DNA from: Clavulina sp. PMI_390 | Lineage: Eukaryota; Basidiomycota; Agaricomycetes; Cantharellales; Hydnaceae | Reading direction: 5' to 3' | DNA length: 40,979 nt | Assembly (NCBI GenBank): GCA_015039315.1 | Contig: WIDE01000133.1 | Span: forward strand, 1 to 40,979 | Part shown: positions 1 through 9,869 of the stretch, one piece after another | Layout: every line of letters begins with the position of its first letter | Position numbering within the stretch: position 1 is the first letter of the stretch | The notes under the pieces: generated by a model | Told to the model about the DNA's origin: nothing | Seen by the model: the letters and a program-made list of their open reading frames with translations, nothing else | Database searches by the model: none | Translations under genes and position numbers: made by a program

Positions 1-61
1 TCTGACAAAAGTCTGACAAAAGTCTGACAAAAGTCTGGCAAAAGTTTGACAAAAGTTTGAC
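1..61. repeat. 11-bp tandem repeat array at the window edge
   Basis: About five and a half copies of an 11-bp unit, TCTGACAAAAG, run head to tail from the first base. The first three copies are identical; later ones carry single substitutions (GGC for GAC, then TTTGAC). The array probably continues to the left of the window. There are no spacers, so this is a simple minisatellite. A looser GACGAGC/GACAAGC repetition follows at about 120-165. Confidence 0.9.
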
Positions 62-344
62 GAATTCCTGATTTCGTCCTGACGCTATTTTGAAACCCCC
101 TATTATCCGCTGGATGAAAAGCTGACGAGCCGACGAGCTGACAAGCTGATGACCTAATGAGTTGATCTTAATGAGAACCCTAATCTAATAGTCAATTCGA
201 CACCCAAAAATTGAAACAAAGCGAAAACGCATTACTCCATTGTTCGCAGTCCATAGGAAACCTGAGAGACTAAGATATCCAATAAACGGCGGCGGCTGTA
301 TGACATAAGATCAGGAAGCGTACAAAATTGCTCGAATATCTGCC

Positions 345-439
345 GCCTGGCTAGCTCAATCGGTAGAGCGTGAGACTCTTACGCAACTATAATTACGTAA
401 TCCATCTCAAGGTTGTGGGTTCGACCCCCACGTTAGGCT
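345..439 (+). tRNA. trnK-CUU: tRNA-Lys(CUU), with intron
   Basis: A complete cloverleaf can be folded by eye. The acceptor stem is GCCTGGC with GTTAGGC (two G-U pairs). The D arm is GCTC...GAGC, the anticodon stem TGAGA/TCTCA, and the T arm GTGGG-TTCGACC-CCCAC. The anticodon is CTT at 378-380, preceded by T33 and followed by A37. A 22-nt intron (382-403) sits one base 3' of the anticodon, the standard place for nuclear tRNA introns cut by the tRNA splicing endonuclease. A-box and B-box (GGTTCGACCCC) internal promoters are present. The 3' CCA is not encoded, as expected in a eukaryote. Transcription is by RNA polymerase III. Confidence 0.93.
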
Positions 440-453
440 AATCGGAAGCATTC

Positions 454-466
454 TTTTGGATTTTTT
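454..466 (+). terminator. Pol III terminator of tRNA-Lys
   Basis: T runs at 454-457 (four) and 461-466 (six) lie 15-27 nt after the end of the tRNA. This is the usual RNA polymerase III stop signal. Confidence 0.75.
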
Positions 467-1418
467 GCGAGCAGTGGTGCGTTTTCCGTGAGGAGGGAGG
501 CGGACGGGCAGTTTTTGGGTGATTTGACTAAATATGCGATTTTTGAGAGCTCGTGGACGAAATGTCGAAGATTTAATTTTGGAAGCTTGTAGATGCCTCT
601 TCTAGCTTTCTAACGAGCCTAATCTTTGGTCAAAACTCCTTAATCTGGGAGAGGAGTCCCAAAAATACTGCGCGTCGTGTTGCGTGGCCGTGGGAATCCG
701 GCGCTTCCACGAAAGCCGCAACCCCACCCGATATACTCAGCATTCGAGCGCTGTTACGTGCTTATTACAGTGATTATCTGCAAGTTTAGGATGTATTGAT
801 TACTATTTCGTAACATAAAAAACTTTCGGAGCCTTTGAAGGATGCCGTCTGGCATGGTATCGCTTGATTCCAGACCTATAAGCCCTTACCAAGAATTCAG
901 ATCATTTATTCGTAACGTTGGATTGTCAATATGGTTGGTAAAGACCTTCAGTGGCTTTACCGTACGAGCTCATCATTTATTGTTTAGTACTCGGGTTCGG
1001 AACTTCCTCAGTTTCACCCACGAGAGCCAATGAATTGACACCAGATAAGAACGATAATTTTATTGGAACTCCTGCAAGCCGAACCCTTGATCGGTCCTTT
1101 ATTGTTGGCACAGAAGGCAAAATCCAATTTTTTTTTTCTGGTGAAAAATTTCACCTTGTTTGGATGAAGTTGGTCACGCGTGACGACGTCTACTCATTCA
1201 TTGTCCGTTTGTTTCACTGGTTGATCGCTTTGGCCTTCAAGCGGGGATAGTGGTACGCGAACATGGTAATCATAAACATTATAAGAGAAACGTTACGTTC
1301 ATAAACGAAGGCGAGTAATGATAGGATATCAATCTACGGAGCCATGAATAAACAGAGCAATAGAATCATGAACCACATAATTTCTCTTCTTCCTTCACCC
1401 CATTTTCATCGCAGTTAA
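467..1418. other. Intergenic, no supported gene
   Basis: About 950 nt between the tRNA and the 3' end of striatin. Two open frames on the plus strand (842-1033, 951-1250) resemble no family and overlap each other in different frames. A perfect 12-bp palindrome, GTCACGCGTGAC, lies at 1173-1184. The right part should hold the striatin 3' UTR. I see nothing else. Confidence 0.6.
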
Positions 1419-4400
1419 TCATGCAGCGCTCCCATAAATCCTAACTACACCATCGGCACCCGCGCTCGCCAAGAACGGAAGTCCTGCTGGGTGGAACGCG
1501 ACGTCGAGAACGCCCTCGTCCGACTTCTTGCGGTGGCCTGAGAGCTCTTGGATGCACGCGCGCGTCTTGAGCAGGTCCCAGAACCGAATGGAACAGTCGT
1601 GCGACGAAGAGACAAGCGTGAACCCAGAGGGGTCGATAGAGAGGGACGTGACACCATCCAGGTGTGCTGGCATCGAGTGCGTGCATTGACCTGAGAAAGA
1701 AGTGTCAACGAATGTGGTAGACAACGTAAAGGCGACGCAGAATAGTATTTACCTGTTGTCAGGTCAAAGATGCGAATGAAGCGATCTTCGTGCCCAGTGA
1801 CGAGCAACGGGATAGTTGGATGCGAGACGATCTTGTTGACAATAGTCTGGGGTGTGCCATCTAGAACAAGAGCCGAGCCGAGCCATCAGCTATTCCGCTC
1901 CACACGAAAAAAGAAGAAAACTACTCACCATAGCTGACGTCGCTAGCCAAGCGAGCAGTCTCTTCACCCGTTTCAACATCAAAGATCTTCACGACAGCAT
2001 TGCGATACGCCACAGCGACCTTGCGCAAGTCAGTGCGGATGGCGGTCATGCTCGTCGCACCAAGCACGTCTTCGCTCAGCTTCTCGTCCTTCGCAGCCGG
2101 CTCGCCCGTCCCATCATAGCCCCAGCTCAGGAGCAGTTTTCCAGACCCAATAGCAGGGCCCGGTGCCTCGCCGTCAGCACCCGTTTTCGGGGGTGCAGCG
2201 AGCGCCGCGGGGCTGACGTCCCAAACTTTGACTTTACCATCAGCACCACAGCTCACCAAGACACTCTCGTCCTTGACCAGCACCGAGTCCCACACCGCCT
2301 CTGCGTGCCCAACTAGAACTGCGAGGGGAACGCCGCTGGTAGTGTCGAATGGCGAGTACGTCGTCTTACCCGCTGGCGGGAGCGCCCATACGCGGATGGT
2401 GCTATCGAGCGAAGTGGAGTAGAGTAGTCTGCGTGCTGGGGAGTATGTGATGGCGGTAATTGGCGCTGTGTGTGCGCGAAGGGTTGTCAATGGTTCTTGC
2501 TCGATTGTTTGACGCGAACTGGGACGAAGTGCATGTTAGGGGGGTGTGATGTACAACGATGAATTGATAGGGGGATCACGTACGAATTCGAGGACAAGCT
2601 CCCAGTGTCAAGCTTCCAGATTTTGATGGTATTGTCATCACTGCCAGTAGCCAAGCTGAGCTCGTTGGGATGGAATGACACAACTCGGACGGCATCCAAA
2701 TGACTAGATTGACGGAGGGCCATCAGTTTTCAGCAAGCAGCATCAACACTTCATCGATAGATAAAACATACCTCCTTAGAGCTCGTTTGACTTTCCACAC
2801 TGGCCCAGCTGCTTCTTCGACTGCGTTTGGCGCCGAGACGTCTTCGTCCTCCAACAAATTAGCACCAAGGTGAATTCCTCCAGTGAGAAGGTTTTCGGGA
2901 TCTAAAGAACGATGAATGAAAACGGCGAAAACGGTGAACAAGAATGTAGTAAACACGTACCTTGTTGGATAGCTGCCTCCCTTCGTGCCAGTTCTTCCTC
3001 ATGTGCCGCTCTCAGCTTCTCCTTCCAGGCGCCCTTATCGTCGGGGCGAAAGATAGCCGTGAAAGGGCCTGGCATCCCTCCGTACTCCTGATCATCCCCT
3101 TCAGGGGCTAGGGAAAGATTGATCACAGAGGCTGGTGTCCCGGGCTCAGACGCAGAGTCAGCGTCTGACATGGAGTCTGCTGAAGAGGCAGAAGAGGATT
3201 GGGAAGTTGTCGAGTAGTCCGAAGTGGTCGATGTGGATTCAGGAATCGAAGTAGACCCTGCTGGCGTAGGTTCAGACGAGGAGGGGACGGAGTCACTTTG
3301 AGCGTCGAGGACCTCGACGTCATCGGTCATCATAGGTTCGACAGCTTGCAAGTCCTCCTCTTCATCGTGTTGTCTTGGTGGGTCACTCATTATAGTAATT
3401 TCTGCCCCAGCAATGTCGGAAGTGTCCTCCGTTGAAGGGAACACTTGTGGCTGATCCGAGGCGTCACCAGAGGGAGGTTGAGGGAACACGTTCACCACGT
3501 CGGGCACAACCTTTCTTGGGCGCGCCATTGTCGTCCCCGTATCCCGGGCCCCTCCAGCAGAGGCATTCGAGATCTGGATAGTCGCCTGTTGTTGGCCCTG
3601 ATTCGTTGGTTGAGGTTGACCAAAGTGCGATGGAGGTGCAGCAGGTTGGACTTGAGGCTGGGGCAAGAGCTGAATCTGCTGAGGCGCGTGTTGTGGCTGA
3701 GGTTGGTGATACTGCTGTTGCTGGAGCTGTTGGCCTTGACCCTGCACACCAGTGCTATAGTCGTTGACTGACAAGCTAGGGAGGTTTGGCATGCTCACAG
3801 GCAGATTTGGCGCACTCGCACTTCCGCCTATTCCACCAGCATTCGCGGCAACGTTGAGGCCGCCCATAGATGACAACGGCCTATTAGGCAGGGGATTTGC
3901 AGCTTGTGGTGAAGTGAGATATGTAATTTCCTGTAGGCACTGCTTGAGATATTCGCGTGACCTGGCGCGCGATTTTGGGTCGCGGCCGAGCGGAGGTCGG
4001 CCAACGCCTGCGTAGGTCGCTGAAGTCGGGAAGTTGGGTGGAGCAGGGGAAGCAGATTTCATAGGAGCGCCGGTATGTGTATGCGAAGTGGGGAGGACGC
4101 CGTTTTGTAATGGAGCAGGCTCAACAAGCTCGAGAGCTGAAACGGAGAAAATATGTAAGGTCAGAACGAATCGATGTTGGTGGCTTTTCTAAATGAAAAG
4201 TGGACATACGCTCGCTCTTGGGCGAGCTTCCTGCGCTGCCGTTTCTGCCTGCCTCGCCGCCAGCGGCTGTGTCGTCCTTGCTGGAGGACTTGTGGCCCTT
4301 TGCGGAGGATGATGACGCGCCTCCAGGGCCTGGGGTCTTTCCCTTGATTTGCTCGACATTCTTGGCGCTGTTTTGATAGAATCACATCAGAAGCCGTCGT

Positions 4401-4915
4401 CACAGAGGAGTCTAAATGAAAAACACGCACCGTTCGACTCGTAGTGCATATTCGAGCATTTTGATGCGTCGCATAAAGTCGCTCTTCACATTCTCGAAGG
4501 ACCGTCTCTCGCCCTCCAGGAGTGCAATACTGCAAAAATAAACATATATTAGATTTATAAATGGCAGCTTGCGAGAGACTTACCGAGCACGCGACTCTGC
4601 GCGTTCGATCTCCCATTCGTTTCTGTCGCGCTCATACCGGCGCCACTCAGACTGGAGATAGTGAAGCACCGAAGATAGCGTCCAGTCCTGACCCGAGGGA
4701 GGAGGTGGGGGGACGAACGGCTGGCCGGGTTGACCAGGTTGGTTTTGCACATGCTGCTGTTGGACTTGCTGGCCCTGCTGTCCCTGGCCCTGTTGCTGCT
4801 GGACCACATGTTGCTGCTGGAGACCAACGCCTGGCATTGGCCCTTGCTGGGACTGCATAGGAATATGCTGCTGCTGCTGCATGCTGGCCATGGAGAGCAT
4901 CCTTGCAACCCCCAC
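1419..4915 (-). CDS. STRN: Striatin homologue (STRIPAK scaffold, PRO11/Far8 family)
   Basis: Nine exons, complement(1419-1690, 1753-1860, 1929-2518, 2584-2703, 2772-2901, 2961-4136, 4210-4367, 4431-4529, 4584-4915), give 994 residues. After a Gln/Pro-rich N-terminus (1-76) comes the striatin signature DWTLSSVLHYLQSEWRRYER (from residue 77). It runs through a coiled coil to RRIKMLEYALRVER (to about 143). SREYLKQCLQEITYLTS (about 256) is the second conserved striatin block. A long Ser/Pro/Gln linker precedes the WD40 propeller (about 632-994), which opens LRSHLDAVRVVSFHP and includes GSDDNTIKIW, HEDRFIRIFD and SSSHDCSIRFWD. Striatins scaffold PP2A and Ste20-type kinases in STRIPAK, which in filamentous fungi governs cell fusion and fruiting-body development. 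At about 990 residues it is longer than animal striatins (about 780), mainly through exon 6 on the genomic order (2961-4136). All phases close. Start choice among nearby ATGs (4915, 4897, 4888) is uncertain. Confidence 0.93.
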
Positions 4916-5065
4916 ACCTCACTAAAGTCGTCGTTTGTTGTGACCTGTTTACGGGGGCCAAACACCTTGTATGTATCGAGGGCGCTGTCACTGAACCTCA
5001 ATTCCCATCCTCCCGACCTCCACCACACCCGATTGCATTCGACGGGCGGTGCCTATACGACGCTC
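4916..5065. promoter_or_regulatory. Shared divergent promoter, striatin/HOOK
   Basis: Only 150 nt separate the start codons of striatin (minus strand) and HOOK (plus strand), so both 5' UTRs and promoters must lie here. It holds C-rich pyrimidine stretches (CATCCTCCCGACCTCCACC) before the HOOK start. I see no clear TATA box. Confidence 0.6.
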
Positions 5066-8000
5066 ATGGACGAGTCTGAGGCTTTCCTCGGATGGCTCGC
5101 TACTTATGAACTCCCCACCCGCCCTGTAGCCACTCTGGCAGATCTCAGCGACGGCGGTCCTCTCTTTGATATCCTTGGCATCATGTAAGAAATCGAACCC
5201 AACTCTCTCCTGACAATTTTTGAGGAGCTCCCTGCAATTCTGAGACACAAAATCCTTCGCTAGAGACGAAGCACACTTCAAGACTTCGACACGGATACCT
5301 TCGCAACTTCCTGATAATTGGGTTTTGCGGTTAACATCACTCAAACGCCTCTTTCGACTCATCTCGCAATACATAACTGAGGTCCTCAATGTTCCTTCAT
5401 CCGAACTCGACGTCCCGGACCTCCAGTCCATTGCGCAACAGAGTGATCTCACCCAAACCATGGCTATATGCAGGCTGGTCTTGGCGATTGCCGTCCAGAG
5501 CAACAAGAAGCAAGAAGTCGTGGAGCATATCCAACAACTCAGCGATCATGACCAGCACTCCCTAATGAAGCCGATCGAGGTGGTGAGCATGTTGTACCAT
5601 TCCAGTCACAATTTGCTTTTATGCTCATCAATTCCGTGTTGGAGAATTGTAGGTTATGAAGAAGTACGCCGCTCGTTCAAAGAGCAGCTCTTCAACCATG
5701 AACGAGTATGTCTAGCAACTAGAACGACTGAGTTGATTCAGCTAGTTGACCTGGTCCTCCATCCGTAGGGACGACCACTGGTATCAAATTCACAGCGACC
5801 GTAGTCAAGCTTTGCGAGAAAAGGCAACTCTACAAGACGTCCACCAAAACCTCATGACCGAACATCAAGCCTTGCAGAGCCAGCTTGTACGTAGCTCCCG
5901 CACTCTATCCACGACCTGACTCAAATTCGTAATCTCTTTGGGGTATAGGATGAGGCACTTTCCAAAGTAGAGGAGCAGCGGCAAGAAATCGGCGACTATC
6001 AAAGAAAGGCAGACGATGACCGTTCTCAACGAAACGAAGCGTTAATGCGTGGAGAGATTGATCGGTTGCGGTTGGAACTGTGCGTCAATTTATTTGTCTG
6101 GTGAACTTCATGCAGAAAAAGCTCAAATTGATATTTTTACTTCTTGTCTCAATAGACAAAAGAGTGAAGACAATCTTTCGGCAGCAGAGCTCGAGATGGA
6201 AAAGTTGACGAATCGGAACTCTGATCTTGAACGAAAGGTGCGTCTGATAGAAGCGGCCTTTCAGACATCGCCGACAATTTTCATGCTATACTCCAGGCTG
6301 AGGAGCTGCAAGTCCAAGCAAGCCTAGCAGCGAAGCTGAAAGACCAGGTCGACGAGTAATTTGTTTCCTGCGTTGCTTCGATTTTCAAGATATGCTCACC
6401 CCCACTGCTAGATTAAAACATTCTGCAGAGCGCGTCCAGAAACTGGAGAATGTAATGGAGAAGTACAAAAAGAAGCTCGAGGAAAGCGCAGAGCTCCGAA
6501 GACTCGTCAAGGTTCGTGACCCTTTCATTGGGTTCAATCATGTGTCACTCAAAGCACCCAACCGGCACTATGCGCTACCACTCCCAGACGCTGGAGGACC
6601 AGAACGCCTCTCTCGTTGACAAAGCTGCATCCCTTGAGGAGGACTACAAGAAAGTCTCCTCTTTCCGCCCTCTCCTCGACTCATATAAACAATCCACGTC
6701 AGAACTCGAAGCAAAGCTCGCCTCGCGTGTGAAGGAAGTCGAGACGCTCAAGTACAATCTTCAGCAGACGACCACAAAACTGACTATTACCCAGCAAGAG
6801 CGCGCGAGTGATGCGGAAGCGCTTGAGCTCTATCAGGAGAAAGTGAAGGAGCTCGAGCTTGCAGTTGACCCAACTCGCGTGCGCGCGGCCCCGAAGCATG
6901 CCCGCGTCGACTCCGATGCGAGCCCGCTGAGCCCTTCGCTCCCTAATAACAACAACGGCGCTTTGGGCGCCAACTTTGACGACCCAGAAGGCCTGAACGC
7001 TTCGGTTAACCTTGGCGGTGAGCTCGATGATGCTACGTCCGGTCGCACATGGACAGATATGAAGCTGGAGATTCGTCGGCTCAGGTCGCAGATTGCGGAT
7101 CTGCAGAACAACTCGGCGGATGCGAGCAAAGTGCAGGTGCTGGAAACTCTACTTGATGACGCGAAGAGGAGCAAGGCGCGGTATGAAGAGGAGTATCTCA
7201 CCACGCATCGAGAGAAGCTGGTTCTGCAGGCGCAGCTGGACGAGGTGCGGAGTGGGCGTAGCACTGGTGATGGGTGAGTCGTCGACTTCACATAACAACA
7301 CTACTACCTCGTCCTATGTTGTGCAGTCGTCTGACCATGTCTCGCGGGGATGCGCAAATCCAGGGCTGAAGCAGCTATTGCACTTCGGCAACGCCTCAAT
7401 GAGGTTGTGGACGAGCTTGACAAGCTGCGGCTTGCGCATAATGAGCTCACTGTCAGCCACGAGTCGCAGTCACGCGAGCTGACTATCGCGAAGTCCGATC
7501 GTAAGTCATTATGCATCCTTGTACAGCGATCATCATGGTTTCCTTGCAACAAAACTCATTATATGCCCTCATTTTCATTCCACGCGTAGTCAACCTTGTC
7601 AACAAGGATCAGCTCGAGATTTTGGCTGCACTGCGCGAGTCCGTCAATGAAGACAAATCCGGCCTCGAAGGCGAGGTCCGCAAACTGCAGTCGCAGATTG
7701 TTGAGCTCAAGGAGAAGGGCAAGATGCAGCTCGAGCAGGTGAACACTCTCTTGATGGAGAAGGTGAATATGCAGAGTGAGGGCATGAGCCAGCGCGAGAA
7801 GATGCTGGAGAGGGAACGAACATTTGCGTAAGTCTTCCGCTTCGTCCGAGTTCGCCTTAGCTAAATCAGTTTGATTTCTGCAGCGATTTGCGTGCGTCGT
7901 TGAATGGGAGGGACCTCCCAGAGGATATGAAGGCTCGACTACTCGCGCTGCACGAAGAGAACCTTGTTCTCAAGGAGAAGAACCGTTCAGACCGTGAGAA

Positions 8001-8685
8001 ACTGACGAAAGCAAAGGCGGTAAGTTTACTCTGGCTCTGCGGGCTGTGGTGGCCGACTCTCATTGCTCATTATAACTGGCACATAGTTGTTGAAGGAGCA
8101 AGATCAGCAGATCAAGAAAGGCAATTTCTCTGCAGCCGCTTCCTCTCCATCAAACGTGCGTATAATTTGCGTAAAGGGTCGTGCAGGGCGCAATGATCGG
8201 TATTGAGATGCATTCCTTCAGGGCACATTTGATGAAGCCGAGGCCACGTTCAATGCGGAGATTAGGGCCCTCAAGGAGACGGTGGATCAGCTCAGGGTAC
8301 GTTCCGCTTTATTTATATCCTCTTTTACCTGTGTCCATAATGAGCTCACTCTCACTGGGTACCCGAAATATCGTGCCTTGTCTCCACATCAGCGGAAAGA
8401 AACTGAACTCCGCAAGATCTTCGCCACAGAGCAGAAGCTCATCCTCAGCCAGCTGCACCAGTACACTCTCGATCAAGTGCGGATACACCAAGCCAACCAT
8501 GCGAACCACCGCAAACCCAACGGGGGCTCGTTACAACCCTCAAGTTGGCTAAATAGTTATCGATCAAAGACAGGCGGATCATTGGTAAGTGCCGCCGCGC
8601 GCATGCCTCCGGTGATAACGGCGCTGATGACTGGATCCTTTATTTCCAATGCGCTGCTTTGGGGTGATTGTCGGTGTAGCGATAA
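5066..8685 (+). CDS. HOK1: Hook-family dynein/endosome adaptor
   Basis: Sixteen exons (5066-5184, 5264-5582, 5653-5705, 5769-5886, 5949-6079, 6156-6237, 6297-6355, 6412-6511, 6588-7273, 7364-7500, 7590-7827, 7884-8019, 8087-8155, 8222-8296, 8393-8584, 8680-8685) give 839 residues in continuous phase. Residues 1-150 match the Hook domain: FLGWLATYELP, LADLSDGGPLFDILGII, then DNWVLRLTSLKRLFRLISQY. The rest is long coiled coil, including EELKHSAERVQKLENVMEKY and GAEAAIALRQRLNEVVDELD. Hook proteins link cargo, chiefly early endosomes, to dynein through this N-terminal domain; fungal members are Hok1 (Ustilago) and HookA (Aspergillus). The last intron (8585-8679, GTAAGT...TAG) leaves a final exon of one Arg codon plus stop. 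Reading through it instead would add about 35 unrelated residues. A decayed copy of the 3' end sits at 16748-17005. Confidence 0.92.
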
Positions 8686-9550
8686 CCTCTGAGCAACCCC
8701 TACTGTCCTTCTATTTTGAGAATCATAAACTAGAAGGGAAGGTGGTGCTGCGCTTATTTCAAACCTCACTCTAGGCTTTACTTCGCGCCATGTGGTCCGT
8801 GCTAACGACGTTGAGTTGGAGTCATCAAGATACCCTTACAATTGCCGCTCAAGCCAAGCACCTCCTGTCTATTAGTGCTACGTTAACATCATCGTAAAAT
8901 ACCCAATTATCGACGAAGTGGTCAAATGATTCGACTACAAATTAAGAATTCCTAGTACCCTCCTATCAGAATATCTACTCTGACAGTCATAATGAGGAAT
9001 TTTACGGGGAAGCGTGGGAAATGTGCTTGGGTTTGTTGATTCTGTCAACCTGCTCTCATTATCCTCTACTCCTGTAGTTACTCGTCGTTTTGACGACTTC
9101 ATCTGCCCAGACTTTTCGTAACTCGAGCGAACTGGGCACATTCTTGTTTATCAGACTCTCTGGGCTCCATTCCGCCGGCGGGCCGAGCCAGGGCTGTGGT
9201 GAGCCGTGCGCCGGGCGCCGAGCCCGTCTGTCCCCGTGTCTAGAAAGCTTCCGCTTGTCTTCACTCAATAAATAGGTTGTACCCGTTTTTATAGTCAGTG
9301 AGGTTAGTCGATTCCCAGGGCGCGGATTCATGTAAACACGGCGTGCGGTTCGGCTTCCCGCAAAACCAACTGGAATTCCCCCTGTAGTTCAGCAGGCGGA
9401 GCATCAGCGCTAGGTTATGTTAATTGTGCTCGGGTTTCTCTGGGTTCCTTCCCTTGTTTGGATGGGTGGCGTCTGACCTTCACAACGATTTTAACTTCCC
9501 GAATCAATGCTAAGCTTCGGCCTCGTGGCCCACAAGCACGAGGAGCAAAT

Positions 9551-9574
9551 CCCTCGACGGAGCCGGAAGCGGCC
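9551..9574 (+). promoter_or_regulatory. Conserved upstream block of 7TM array (copy 1 instance)
   Basis: A GC-rich block of 24 nt starting CCCTCGACGG and ending AGCGGCC lies about 320 nt before the copy 1 ATG. Related blocks stand at 13665-13688 (278 nt before the copy 2 ATG) and 17838-17861 (285 nt before the copy 3 ATG). Shared ancestry alone could explain it, but it is better kept than its surroundings. Function is inferred only. Confidence 0.4.
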
Positions 9575-9652
9575 TCCGAATGAATGATCACTAAATTCGC
9601 TAACGCCCTAATCACCACTTTGAATAGCAGCTCAAGTGCTCCAGGCGCGCAT

Positions 9653-9670
9653 GTTGTCATGATCACATCC
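9653..9670 (+). promoter_or_regulatory. Conserved GTTGTCATGATCACATCC element (copy 1)
   Basis: This 18-mer is identical at 17930-17947 before copy 3 and nearly so at 13755-13771 before copy 2 (one base missing, one changed near the end). It stands 217, 193 and 188 nt before the respective ATGs. It is the longest exact match I see between the otherwise diverged upstream regions, so it may be a transcription-factor site. Confidence 0.45.
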
Positions 9671-9869
9671 AATTCCGCTGTCGATCGCCCTTTCCCGCTG
9701 TCAGACATCGCCGCTTCCTTCCCTGCTCAAGGGACCATGGCAAGTGCTTATACTGAAGGGTCTCCTCCACTTCTCTCCCCTCTTCTTCTTGAGGCCATCC
9801 GCGAATTTTCAACTTTTCCACCCTGACCGTGCCGGAAGAAGCTAGTGCCTGTCTCCTGGCGAGAGCGCG

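Larger units (their letters stand above)
8686..9869. other. Intergenic: HOOK 3' flank and upstream region of 7TM copy 1
   Basis: No gene is supported. From about 9340 rightward the sequence is related to the upstream regions of copies 2 and 3 (13470-13942 and 17640-18122), including a shared CGGCTTCCC(A/G)CA stretch and the two conserved blocks listed separately. The left part (8700-9340) shows no open frame with family similarity. Confidence 0.6.

Noticed and set aside
1..61. Possible CRISPR-like direct repeats
   Set aside because: The 11-bp units abut without spacers and the sequence is eukaryotic. It is a minisatellite.
951..1250. 99-codon plus-strand frame downstream of the tRNA
   Set aside because: No family resemblance, poly-T-derived Phe run, overlaps another frame, and no plausible splice partners.
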